Notes under the pieces: generated by a model
The model's input: only the letters and a program-made list of their open reading frames with translations
The model's database searches: none
Told to the model about the DNA's origin: nothing
Position numbers and translations under genes: made by a program
From: Crithidia sp. LVH-60A
Lineage: Eukaryota > Euglenozoa > Kinetoplastea > Trypanosomatida > Trypanosomatidae
Assembly (NCBI GenBank): GCA_030078075.1
Contig: CP119672.1
Span: forward strand, 744,001-808,000
Reading direction: 5' to 3'
Length of the DNA stretch: 64,000 bases
Shown here: piece after piece, positions 10,192 to 20,014 of the stretch
How positions within the stretch are numbered: position 1 is the stretch's first letter
Layout: each line of letters opens with the position of its first letter

Positions 10192-10445
10192 CAAAAAAAA
10201 AAAAAACTAAGATGGAAAATAACGGATGCCAATGCTCACCAATAGATGAGATAATTCAAGTAGCCTGAAGAGATGTCAACACCTAGACAGATACGACAAT
10301 AAGATCACATATTAACGCATCGCTACTGTTGTAGAATCACATGTATTAATGCCCCATTTTACCGGCAGTTACGTCACACTGATCGGTAGTGACGGTGCAT
10401 TCATGATCACAAAATGTGCAAAGAAGCGTGCGCTGGAGAGTACAC
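10192..10445. other. Unique AT-richer segment at the A / B-C boundary
   Basis: Starts where class A spacer breaks off inside g-g-g-g-t-a-a-c and runs to the g9 stop. It is noticeably more AT-rich than the rest, not repeated elsewhere in the window, and has no credible frame. It serves as the 3' UTR region of g9. I recognise no mobile element in it. Confidence 0.6.
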
Positions 10446-10811
10446 TTAGCAAGAGCCAACAAACCCGGGACAGGCGATGGCGCCCATGGCGGCCTCCTGC
10501 GCGTAGGTGACGTAGAGCATGCCGTCGTCGGCCTGCTTGCACGCGTCGTGCAGCTCGCCGAGCGTGGTGGTGGGTGCCACGGCGCACTCGGCGACGGACA
10601 GCGCCACCGCCTTCTTCGCGCTGACGCCGTCGAAGCGGCGCACGGCACTGGTCAGCTGCGCCACCGTGGCGTCGCGCAGCAGCACGCTGAAGTGCACCTT
10701 GCCGCCCAGCGCGCTCTCCACCACCACCGGCACGCCGCAGCCGCCGGCGCGCAGGCTGGCGCACTTCGCCACGCGCTCCTCCACGCGGGTCGACGACACG
10801 TAGGCGGACAT
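10446..10811 (-). CDS. ATG8-like: g9: ATG8-like precursor, boundary copy with shortest tail, 121 aa
   Basis: Class A core (R-A-G-G-C-G loop, T-S-A-V-R-R-F-D-G) with P45L in the otherwise constant V-L-P-R-D turn (codon at 10677-10679). This Pro matches a strongly conserved Pro of ATG8, so the fold may be affected. The tail after Gly110 is only 11 residues, A-I-A-C-P-G-F-V-G-S-C. Its 5' flank is of the g11/g13 type and its 3' flank is unique in the window, so the copy sits at a recombination boundary between the class A array and the B/C block. Confidence 0.8.
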   Translation of the reverse strand: MSAYVSSTRVEERVAKCASLRAGGCGVPVVVESALGGKVHFSVLLRDATVAQLTSAVRRFDGVSAKKAVALSVAECAVAPTTTLGELHDACKQADDGMLYVTYAQEAAMGAIACPGFVGSC

Positions 10812-11724
10812 GCTGCTTGGGAAGGGTGTGGGGTGTGGGGTGTGGGGTGTGGGGTGTGTGAGTGGGTGTGCTCGTGAGAGGGAGGAGGCGGATGTTTGTG
10901 TGTGTGCGTGCGTCGAGGGGACGAAGGCTTGGAGGTGTGTGTTAGCGGTGAGCGTGGGTTAGCTGTGCGTGAAGAAGACGCGGTGAGAGGAAGAAAGAGA
11001 GCAGGAAGTTGATGGTCGGGGTGACGCGCATGCACTTGCTACGGCGCAGGACATGAGGACACCACTGACGGTGGTAGCGGTGGGGGGAAGGGGCGTGGCG
11101 GAGAGGGCACCGTGCAATTGCCGGGCAGAGGGACGGGAAAGCAGTGGGGGAGGCCCGTGGGACGCACACAACAGTGGAGGGGTGCCATGGCGGGAGGAAG
11201 GGGGTGAGGCGCAACGCAGCGCTCCGCTTCACACCACCACGCCGGCGTGTCTTTCGTTGCCGCTCACATTGCAATGCATAGTGGGATGTACACACAAGGC
11301 GGAGGAGAGGTGTCCCGCAAGAAGGTGGGAAGGCGCAGAGAGGAGGCGAGTACGGTGGGGTCTCGGGAGGGTGCGGGACGGGAAAAAGAGAAAAAGTGAA
11401 CCCAGACTGCCCTGCTGCGTCAGCAGACGTGCACACGCGTGCCCCCGTGTGTGGGGGAGATGCAACGCACTCCTTCTGCGGCCACAACGCCGATGACAGA
11501 AGGCTCCTCGACGAGAACGAATGAAAAACCATGCACATTCCGTAACGTAAACACAATGATAACCGAGGTGACAGAGAAGAAGGAGCTCACCAAACCAAGA
11601 ATAACAAAACAAAAACGGAGAATAAAAAAAGCCGCCGCGAATGCGCGAAGTAATGTGCACAGGAAGAGGAGAAAACAGGGGAAGAAAATAGAGAAGAGAA
11701 ATGCAGCAGGCCACTAAGCTCTTG

Positions 11725-11918
11725 CGGGGACTACCACAAAGGTGGAAAAAAGTTTTAAGAAAAAAAGATAAAAAAAAAAAATAAAAAAAGGGGGAAAAAC
11801 CCAAAAAGGGGCCCTTCCTCTCCCCCCCCCCCAAAAACCCCCCCCCGGGGAGGAAGAACCCCCCCCGCGGGCAAAAAAAAAACGCGGAAGAAAAGGGAAA
11901 AAAAAAAAAAAAAAAAAC
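11725..11918. other. Corrupted homopolymer-rich patch 2
   Basis: Compared with the clean homologue at 14923-15128, the order of surviving words is the same (c-t-a-c-c-a-c-a-a-a-g, t-g-g-a-a-a-a-a-a-g) but bases between are replaced by A, C and G runs. Clean sequence resumes at c-a-c-t-t-c-a-a-c-g-g-c. Confidence 0.75.
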
Positions 11919-12142
11919 ACACTTCAACGGCACAGGTTTACACGTCGCAACGCATCGCGGCAGCGGGTCCCCCGGAGATGACGGCGTTCACCAGATACGA
12001 CGCCGGCACGCCACCTCAATAGCGAGTTCCCGGTCGATCCTTTGCAGCAGCAGGACGATGCTCTGTCCTCGAAATCCGAACTCGCCATCCGAAAAAAAAA
12101 ACAACGGCGAAGCGTTAGCCGCTACTCCGGATATCGCAGATC

Positions 12143-12520
12143 CTAGCAGTTGTTGGCACCGGTGAGGCCACAGACGTTCCACGCAGCACCCATGGCGGCC
12201 TCCTGCGCGTAGGTGACGTAGAGCATGCCGTCGTCGGCCTGCTTGCACGCGTCGTGCAGCTCGCCGAGCGTGGTAGTGGGTGCCACGGCGCACTCGGCGA
12301 CGGACAGCGCCACCGCCTGCTTCGCGCTGACGCCGTCGAAGCGGCGCACGGCACTGGTCAGCTGCGCCACCGTGGCGTCGCGCGGCAGCACGCTGAAGTG
12401 CACCTTGCCGCCCAGCGCGCTCTCCACCACCACCGGCACGCCGCTCGCCTTCTCCGCCAGCAGGCTGGCGCACTTCGCCACGCGCTCCTCCACGCGGGTC
12501 GACGACACGTAGGCGGACAT
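12143..12520 (-). CDS. ATG8-like: g10: ATG8-like precursor, class B, 125 aa
   Basis: Class B exemplar. It has Arg9 as in class A but the L-L-A-E-K-A-S-G loop at 20-27 as in classes D/E, so the core is one residue longer and the glycine is Gly111. The middle is T-S-A-V-R-R-F-D-G as in class A, with Gln in place of the second Lys of S-A-K-K. The tail after the glycine is A-A-W-N-V-C-G-L-T-G-A-N-N-C, stop TAG at 12143. Its 3' flank is clean DNA from about 11917 and then the corrupted patch at 11725-11918. Confidence 0.85.
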   Translation of the reverse strand: MSAYVSSTRVEERVAKCASLLAEKASGVPVVVESALGGKVHFSVLPRDATVAQLTSAVRRFDGVSAKQAVALSVAECAVAPTTTLGELHDACKQADDGMLYVTYAQEAAMGAAWNVCGLTGANNC

Positions 12521-13594
12521 GGTGCTTGGGAAGGGTGTGGGGTGTGGGGTGTGTGAGTGGGTGTGCTCGGGAGAGGGAGGAGGCGGATGTTTGTGTGTGT
12601 GCGTGCGTCGAGGGGACGAAGGCTTGGAGGTGTGTGTTAGCGGTGAGTGTGGGTTAGCTGTGCGTGAAAAAGACGCGGTGAGAGGAAGTTGAGAGAGAAA
12701 CGGGAGGGGCGGAAGGGGGCAGAGAGGTGAGAGCAAACACACGGAGAAGACGCACCACACAAGCTGTGCCGCACTCCACAAGAGGGGGCACAGTGGAAGC
12801 GCGTGGGGGACAAGCCGCAGTGCAGCCGCAGAAGGAGGAGCGTCCAGGCCGGGCCAACCGTCCCACCCGCGGAGGCACAGCACACCGCCCACGCGCACGG
12901 CAGACAACTCGCGCAGTCGTCGCCCATGCAGTCCACACCACGACGCACAGGCGCGTGGCCCAGTCGGCCTTGCTCCCTTTCGCTATGTCTTTCGTCTGTT
13001 TCACATCATCAAGCACCGGCTGCTGGGGAACGGCGCGGCGCAGGGCACGACGCGGACACCTCTATCGAGTGTGTCCTCCGCTGTCGTGCCTCGCGGAGCA
13101 CCGTCAGCGCCGTGACGGAGAGAAAGCACCGGATAAAGCTGCGCATCAGCGAGCCAACACATATAAAAAAATATATATGAAATGAGAGGAAAGAAGCCGA
13201 AAAGCCGGGGAGCGAGAGCGGGGCAGCGCGGACGGCGTGACGGTAGGCGACACACACGCCGCTGGTCAGTCCCGCGCACCACCGCTCCCGTTACCACCAG
13301 CGGTCTGTGCACACGTCGTCGTCGACGCAGCGGATGGCGTCGAGAGAGGCTACAAGAATAAAACCAAAAAAAAAGCGGGATAAGAGAGGGGATACAAAGA
13401 CAGCTGCAGAGAAAAATGAGATGTGCACACCCGGCTGCAGAACGGGTAGAAGGAATACGAAAAAAGGAAAAGGAATATCGGAACACGTTGGCTACGTTCC
13501 TTTCCTGATCGTGATCGAGTCATACACGTCGGTTCTTGGGGCCGCGGGTATCTCGGGTGCACGCTCAGAGGCGTTGTTCTTTGGCGTATGACGC
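12521..13594 (-). other. 5' spacer of class B genes (exemplar, between g10 and g11)
   Basis: Non-coding, 1.07 kb, repeated at 15729-16803 and, with class D variants in its far part, at 18940-20014. About two thirds (from near 12690) is homologous to class D/E spacers, including the c-a-t-c-a-t-c-a-a-g-c-a-c-c-g-g block and the T-rich region beside the next gene's stop. Confidence 0.7.
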
Positions 13595-14011
13595 CTAGTA
13601 GCAGCAGTAGCAGCAGCCGTTGTTGTGGCCGCTGCGGTAGTAGAAGCCCTGCGCGAGGCAGGTGACGGGAGCAATAAGGCCACCCATCTTCTGCTCCGCC
13701 GTGCACACAACGTACAGCATGCCGTCGTCGGCCTGCTTGCACGCGTCGTGCAGCTCGCCGAGCGTCGTCTCCGCCGCAACGGCGCAGCCGGCAACGGACA
13801 GCGCCACCGGCTTCTTCGCGCTGACGCCGCTCAGCCCGCGCACGCCGGCACCAAGCTGCGCAACCGTCGCGTCGCGCGGCAGCACGCTGAAGTGCACCTT
13901 GCCGCCCAGCGCGCTCTCCACCACCACCGGCACGCCGCAGCCGCCGGCGCGCAGGCTGGCGCACTTCGCCACGCGCTCCTCCACGCGGGTCGACGACACG
14001 TAGGCGGACAT
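13595..14011 (-). CDS. ATG8-like: g11: ATG8-like precursor, class C, 138 aa
   Basis: Class C exemplar. The N-terminal half is class A (Arg9, R-A-G-G-C-G loop). From position 54 it carries the G-A-G-V-R-G-L-S-G and A-G-C-A-V-A-A-E-T-T variants typical of D/E, and V-V-C-T-A-E-Q-K-M-G before the cut. Gly110 is followed by 28 residues, G-L-I-A-P-V-T-C-L-A-Q-G-F-Y-Y-R-S and then G-H-N-N-G-C-C-Y-C-C-Y, coded by t-a-g-c-a-g type triplet repeats just before the stop at 13595. Role as for g7. Confidence 0.85.
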   Translation of the reverse strand: MSAYVSSTRVEERVAKCASLRAGGCGVPVVVESALGGKVHFSVLPRDATVAQLGAGVRGLSGVSAKKPVALSVAGCAVAAETTLGELHDACKQADDGMLYVVCTAEQKMGGLIAPVTCLAQGFYYRSGHNNGCCYCCY

Positions 14012-15350
14012 GCTGCTTGGGAAGGGTGTGGGGTGTGGGGTGTGGGGTGTGGGGTGTGTGAGTGGGTGTGCTCGTGAGAGGGAGGAGGCGGATGTTTGTG
14101 TGTGTGCGTGCGTCGAGGGGACGAAGGCTTGGAGGTGTGTGTTAGCGGTGAGCGTGGGTTAGCTGTGCGTGAAGAAGACGCGGTGAGAGGAAGAAAGAGA
14201 GCAGGAAGTTGATGGTCGGGGTGACGCGCATGCACTTGCTACGGCGCAGGACATGAGGACACCACTGACGGTGGTAGCGGTGGGGGGAAGGGGCGTGGCG
14301 GAGAGGGCACCGTGCAATTGCCGGGCAGAGGGACGGGAAAGCAGTGGGGGAGGCCCGTGGGACGCACACAACAGTGGAGGGGTGCCATGGCGGGAGGAAG
14401 GGGGTGAGGCGCAACGCAGCGCTCCGCTTCACACCACCACGCCGGCGTGTCTTTCGTTGCCGCTCACATTGCAATGCATAGTGGGATGTACACACAAGGC
14501 GGAGGAGAGGTGTCCCGCAAGAAGGTGGGAAGGCGCAGAGAGGAGGCGAGTACGGTGGGGTCTCGGGAGGGTGCGGGACGGGAAAAAGAGAAAAAGTGAA
14601 CCCAGACTGCCCTGCTGCGTCAGCAGACGTGCACACGCGTGCCCCCGTGTGGGGGGAGATGCAACGCACTCCTTCTGCGGCCACAACGCCGATGACAGAA
14701 GGCTCCTCGACGAGAACGAATGAAAAACCATGCACATTCCGTAACGTAAACACAATGATAACCGAGGTGACAGAGAAGAAGGAGCTCACCAAACCAAGAA
14801 TAACAAAACAAAAACGGAGAATAAAAAAAGCCGCCGCGAATGCGCGAAGTAATGTGCACAGGAAGAGGAGAAAACAGGGGAAGAAAATAGAGAAGAGAAA
14901 TGCAGCAGGCCACTAAGCTCTTGCACTACCACAAAGCTGGAAAAAAGGTTTAGAAGAATAGATGACTAAGATAGATGATCGAAGGAGCGGAAGCCTTCGA
15001 AGCGGCGGCTTCCTTTCGCACCCTGCCGCAATGCTTCCACGTGCTGCGAAGGAGCGCCTCCAGCGGTGCTCAAAACCTGGCCACGGAGATGGGCGAAGAC
15101 GCAAGCAAGCACAATGCCATTAGGGCACACTTCAACGGCACAGGTTTACACGTCGCAACGCATCGCGGCAGCGGGTCCCCCGGAGATGACGGCGTTCACC
15201 AGATACGACGCCGGCACGCCACCTCAATAGCGAGTTCCCGGTCGATCCTTTGCAGCAGCAGGACGATGCTCTGTCCTCGAAATCCGAACTCGCCATCCGA
15301 AAAAAAAAACAACGGCGAAGCGTTAGCCGCTACTCCGGATATCGCAGATC
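14012..15350 (-). other. 5' spacer of class C genes (exemplar, between g11 and g12)
   Basis: Non-coding, 1.34 kb, equivalent to 10812-12142 and 17221-18561. It holds a 4-5-fold g-t-g-g-g-g repeat beside the start codon, a CT-rich tract, a GC-rich middle and an A/T-richer end. A small inverted repeat (g-g-a-a-g-c-c / g-g-c-t-t-c-c, 14989-15013) lies near the g12 side. A 132-codon plus-strand frame at 14975-15373 has no recognisable protein features and overlaps g12. Confidence 0.65.
14163..14208 (-). promoter_or_regulatory. Predicted pyrimidine tract and spliced-leader acceptor, class C (g11)
   Basis: Minus-strand C-T-T-C-C-T-G-C-T-C-T-C-T-T-T-C-T-T-C-C, then the first AG downstream at A-C-G-C-A-C-A-G (14164-14163). 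This gives a 151-nt 5' UTR. g9 and g13 have the same element. Class B (g10) has the matching C-A-G at 12660-12658, giving 137 nt. Confidence 0.5.
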
Positions 15351-15728
15351 CTAGCAGTTGTTGGCACCGGTGAGGCCACAGACGTTCCACGCAGCACCCA
15401 TGGCGGCCTCCTGCGCGTAGGTGACGTAGAGCATGCCGTCGTCGGCCTGCTTGCACGCGTCGTGCAGCTCGCCGAGCGTGGTAGTGGGTGCCACGGCGCA
15501 CTCGGCGACGGACAGCGCCACCGCCTGCTTCGCGCTGACGCCGTCGAAGCGGCGCACGGCACTGGTCAGCTGCGCCACCGTGGCGTCGCGCGGCAGCACG
15601 CTGAAGTGCACCTTGCCGCCCAGCGCGCTCTCCACCACCACCGGCACGCCGCTCGCCTTCTCCGCCAGCAGGCTGGCGCACTTCGCCACGCGCTCCTCCA
15701 CGCGGGTCGACGACACGTAGGCGGACAT
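15351..15728 (-). CDS. ATG8-like: g12: ATG8-like precursor, class B, 125 aa
   Basis: Protein identical to g10, 3208 bp away, and part of the second iteration of the 3.2 kb dimeric repeat. Its 3' flank (14930-15340) is the clean counterpart of the sequence that is corrupted 3' of g10. Confidence 0.85.
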   Translation of the reverse strand: MSAYVSSTRVEERVAKCASLLAEKASGVPVVVESALGGKVHFSVLPRDATVAQLTSAVRRFDGVSAKQAVALSVAECAVAPTTTLGELHDACKQADDGMLYVTYAQEAAMGAAWNVCGLTGANNC

Positions 15729-16803
15729 GGTGCTTGGGAAGGGTGTGGGGTGTGGGGTGTGTGAGTGGGTGTGCTCGGGAGAGGGAGGAGGCGGATGTTT
15801 GTGTGTGTGCGTGCGTCGAGGGGACGAAGGCTTGGAGGTGTGTGTTAGCGGTGAGTGTGGGTTAGCTGTGCGTGAAAAAGACGCGGTGAGAGGAAGTTGA
15901 GAGAGAAACGGGAGGGGCGGAAGGGGGCAGAGAGGTGAGAGCAAACACACGGAGAAGACGCACCACACAAGCTGTGCCGCACTCCACAAGAGGGGGCACA
16001 GTGGAAGCGCGTGGGGGACAAGCCGCAGTGCAGCCGCAGAAGGAGGAGCGTCCAGGCCGGGCCAACCGTCCCACCCGCGGAGGCACAGCACACCGCCCAC
16101 GCGCACGGCAGACAACTCGCGCAGTCGTCGCCCATGCAGTCCACACCACGACGCACAGGCGCGTGGCCCAGTCGGCCTTGCTCCCTTTCGCTATGTCTTT
16201 CGTCTGTTTCACATCATCAAGCACCGGCTGCTGGGGAACGGCGCGGCGCAGGGCACGACGCGGACACCTCTATCGAGTGTGTCCTCCGCTGTCGTGCCTC
16301 GCGGAGCACCGTCAGCGCCGTGACGGAGAGAAAGCACCGGATAAAGCTGCGCATCAGCGAGCCAACACATATAAAAAAATATATATGAAATGAGAGGAAA
16401 GAAGCCGAAAAGCCGGGGAGCGAGAGCGGGGCAGCGCGGACGGCGTGACGGTAGGCGACACACACGCCGCTGGTCAGTCCCGCGCACCACCGCTCCCGTT
16501 ACCACCAGCGGTCTGTGCACACGTCGTCGTCGACGCAGCGGATGGCGTCGAGAGAGGCTACAAGAATAAAACCAAAAAAAAAAGCGGGATAAGAGAGGGG
16601 ATACAAAGACAGCTGCAGAGAAAAATGAGATGTGCACACCCGGCTGCAGAACGGGTAGAAGGAATACGAAAAAAGGAAAAGGAATATCGGAACACGTTGG
16701 CTACGTTCCTTTCCTGATCGTGATCGAGTCATACACGTCGGTTCTTGGGGCCGCGGGTATCTCGGGTGCACGCTCAGAGGCGTTGTTCTTTGGCGTATGA
16801 CGC

Positions 16804-17220
16804 CTAGTAGCAGCAGTAGCAGCAGCCGTTGTTGTGGCCGCTGCGGTAGTAGAAGCCCTGCGCGAGGCAGGTGACGGGAGCAATAAGGCCACCCATCTTC
16901 TGCTCCGCCGTGCACACAACGTACAGCATGCCGTCGTCGGCCTGCTTGCACGCGTCGTGCAGCTCGCCGAGCGTCGTCTCCGCCGCAACGGCGCAGCCGG
17001 CAACGGACAGCGCCACCGGCTTCTTCGCGCTGACGCCGCTCAGCCCGCGCACGCCGGCACCAAGCTGCGCAACCGTCGCGTCGCGCGGCAGCACGCTGAA
17101 GTGCACCTTGCCGCCCAGCGCGCTCTCCACCACCACCGGCACGCCGCAGCCGCCGGCGCGCAGGCTGGCGCACTTCGCCACGCGCTCCTCCACGCGGGTC
17201 GACGACACGTAGGCGGACAT
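16804..17220 (-). CDS. ATG8-like: g13: ATG8-like precursor, class C, 138 aa
   Basis: Protein identical to g11, 3209 bp away. The 5' flank carries the same four-fold g-t-g-g-g-g repeat after the start codon context and the same g-c-t-g-c-t-t at the initiation site (g-g-t-g-c-t-t in A, B, D and E), a marker shared only by g9, g11 and g13. Confidence 0.85.
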   Translation of the reverse strand: MSAYVSSTRVEERVAKCASLRAGGCGVPVVVESALGGKVHFSVLPRDATVAQLGAGVRGLSGVSAKKPVALSVAGCAVAAETTLGELHDACKQADDGMLYVVCTAEQKMGGLIAPVTCLAQGFYYRSGHNNGCCYCCY

Positions 17221-18561
17221 GCTGCTTGGGAAGGGTGTGGGGTGTGGGGTGTGGGGTGTGGGGTGTGTGAGTGGGTGTGCTCGTGAGAGGGAGGAGGCGG
17301 ATGTTTGTGTGTGTGCGTGCGTCGAGGGGACGAAGGCTTGGAGGTGTGTGTTAGCGGTGAGCGTGGGTTAGCTGTGCGTGAAGAAGACGCGGTGAGAGGA
17401 AGAAAGAGAGCAGGAAGTTGATGGTCGGGGTGACGCGCATGCACTTGCTACGGCGCAGGACATGAGGACACCACTGACGGTGGTAGCGGTGGGGGGAAGG
17501 GGCGTGGCGGAGAGGGCACCGTGCAATTGCCGGGCAGAGGGACGGGAAAGCAGTGGGGGAGGCCCGTGGGACGCACACAACAGTGGAGGGGTGCCATGGC
17601 GGGAGGAAGGGGGTGAGGCGCAACGCAGCGCTCCGCTTCACACCACCACGCCGGCGTGTCTTTCGTTGCCGCTCACATTGCAATGCATAGTGGGATGTAC
17701 ACACAAGGCGGAGGAGAGGTGTCCCGCAAGAAGGTGGGAAGGCGCAGAGAGGAGGCGAGTACGGTGGGGTCTCGGGAGGGTGCGGGACGGGAAAAAGAGA
17801 AAAAGTGAACCCAGACTGCCCTGCTGCGTCAGCAGACGTGCACACGCGTGCCCCCGTGTGTGGGGGAGATGCAACGCACTCCTTCTGCGGCCACAACGCC
17901 GATGACAGAAGGCTCCTCGACGAGAACGAATGAAAAACCATGCACATTCCGTAACGTAAACACAATGATAACCGAGGTGACAGAGAAGAAGGAGCTCACC
18001 AAACCAAGAATAACAAAACAAAAACGGAGAATAAAAAAAAGCCGCCGCGAATGCGCGAAGTAATGTGCACAGGAAGAGGAGAAAACAGGGGAAGAAAATA
18101 GAGAAGAGAAATGCAGCAGGCCACTAAGCTCTTGCACTACCACAAAGCTGGAAAAAAGGTTTAGAAGAATAGATGACTAAGATAGATGATCGAAGGAGCG
18201 GAAGCCTTCGAAGCGGCGGCTTCCTTTCGCACCCTGCCGCAATGCTTCCACGTGCTGCGAAGGAGCGCCTCCAGCGGTGCTCAAAACCTGGCCACGGAGA
18301 TGGGCGAAGACGCAAGCAAGCACAATGCCATTAGGGCACACTTCAACGGCACAGGTTTACACGTCGCAACGCATCGCGGCAGCGGGTCCCCCGGAGATGA
18401 CGGCGTTCACCAGATACGACGCCGGCACGCCACCTCAATAGCGAGTTCCCGGTCGATCCTTTGCAGCAGCAGGACGATGCTCTGTCCTCGAAATCCGAAC
18501 TCGCAATAAAAAAAAAAAAACAACGGCGAAGCGTTAGCCGCTACTCCGGATATCGCAGATC

Positions 18562-18939
18562 CTAGCAGTTGTTGGCACCGGTGAGGCCACAGACGTTCCA
18601 CGCAGCACCCATGGCGGCCTCCTGCGCGTAGGTGACGTAGAGCATGCCGTCGTCGGCCTGCTTGCACGCGTCGTGCAGCTCGCCGAGCGTGGTAGTGGGT
18701 GCCACGGCGCACTCGGCGACGGACAGCGCCACCGCCTGCTTCGCGCTGACGCCGTCGAAGCGGCGCACGGCACTGGTCAGCTGCGCCACCGTGGCGTCGC
18801 GCGGCAGCACGCTGAAGTGCACCTTGCCGCCCAGCGCGCTCTCCACCACCACCGGCACGCCGCTCGCCTTCTCCGCCAGCAGGCTGGCGCACTTCGCCAC
18901 GCGCTCCTCCACGCGGGTCGACGACACGTAGGCGGACAT
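18562..18939 (-). CDS. ATG8-like: g14: ATG8-like precursor, class B, 125 aa
   Basis: Third class B copy, protein identical to g10 and g12. Its 5' flank begins as class B but changes to class D single-base variants from about 19350 onward, marking the B/C to D transition. The next gene upstream on its strand is therefore class D, not class C. Confidence 0.85.
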   Translation of the reverse strand: MSAYVSSTRVEERVAKCASLLAEKASGVPVVVESALGGKVHFSVLPRDATVAQLTSAVRRFDGVSAKQAVALSVAECAVAPTTTLGELHDACKQADDGMLYVTYAQEAAMGAAWNVCGLTGANNC

Positions 18940-20014
18940 GGTGCTTGGGAAGGGTGTGGGGTGTGGGGTGTGTGAGTGGGTGTGCTCGGGAGAGGGAGGA
19001 GGCGGATGTTTGTGTGTGTGCGTGCGTCGAGGGGACGAAGGCTTGGAGGTGTGTGTTAGCGGTGAGTGTGGGTTAGCTGTGCGTGAAAAAGACGCGGTGA
19101 GAGGAAGTTGAGAGAGAAACGGGAGGGGCGGAAGGGGGCAGAGAGGTGAGAGCAAACACACGGAGAAGACGCACCACACAAGCTGTGCCGCACTCCACAA
19201 GAGGGGGCACAGTGGAAGCGCGTGGGGGACAAGCCGCAGTGCAGCCGCAGAAGGAGGAGCGTCCAGGCCGGGCCAACCGTCCCACCCGCGGAGGCACAGC
19301 ACACCGCCCACGCGCACGGCAGACAACTCGCGCAGTCGTCGCCCATGCAGTCCACGCCACGACGCACAGGCGCGTGGCCCAGTCGGCCTTGCTCCCTTTC
19401 GCTATGTCTTTCGTCTGTTTCACATCATCAAGCACCGGCTGCTGGGGAACGGCGCGGCGCAGGGCACGACGCGGACACCTCTATCGAGTGTGTCCTCCGT
19501 TGTCGTGCCTCGCGGAGCACCGTCAGCGCCGTGACGGAGAGAAAGCACCGGATAAAGCTGCGCATCAGCGAGCCAGCACATATAAATAAACATGAAATGA
19601 GAGAAGAAAGAAGCCGAAAAGCCGGGGGGCGAGAGCGGGGCAGCGCGGACGGCGTGACGGTAGGCGACACACACGCCGCTGGTCAGTCCCGCGCACCACC
19701 GCTCCCGTCGACACCAGCGGTCTGTGCACACGTCGTTGATGCAGCGGAGGGCGTCAACGGCGGCTACAAGGAGAAAATAAAAAGAACAGCGGGGGGAGAG
19801 AGAGGAAACAAAGACAGCTGCAGAGAATAAAATGAGATGTGCACACCCGGCTGCAGAACGGGTAGAAAAAGTAAAATAGTAATAAAAAAAAGAATACCGG
19901 AGCACGTTGGCTCCCTTCATTTCTTGAGCGTGATCGAGTCAGACACGCCGGTTCTTGCGGACGCGAGCAGCTCGGGTTGCACGCCCAAAGGCGCCGCTCT
20001 TTGGCATGTGACGC

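Larger units (their letters stand above)
10812..19350. repeat. 3.2 kb two-gene higher-order repeat (B + C), about 2.7 iterations
   Basis: Iterations are 10812-14011, 14012-17220 and a partial third from 17221 to about 19350. Corresponding features repeat at 3208-3211 bp: g10/g12/g14 and g11/g13, with the 5' flank of g9 standing in for that of g11. Apart from the corrupted patch in iteration 1, differences are a few bases. In the third iteration the sequence changes to class D variants before the second gene. Confidence 0.9.

Noticed and set aside
14975-15373. 132-codon plus-strand frame near g12
   Set aside because: No recognisable domain, overlaps g12 antisense, and is broken in the sister unit at 18186-18509 by a change in an A-run.
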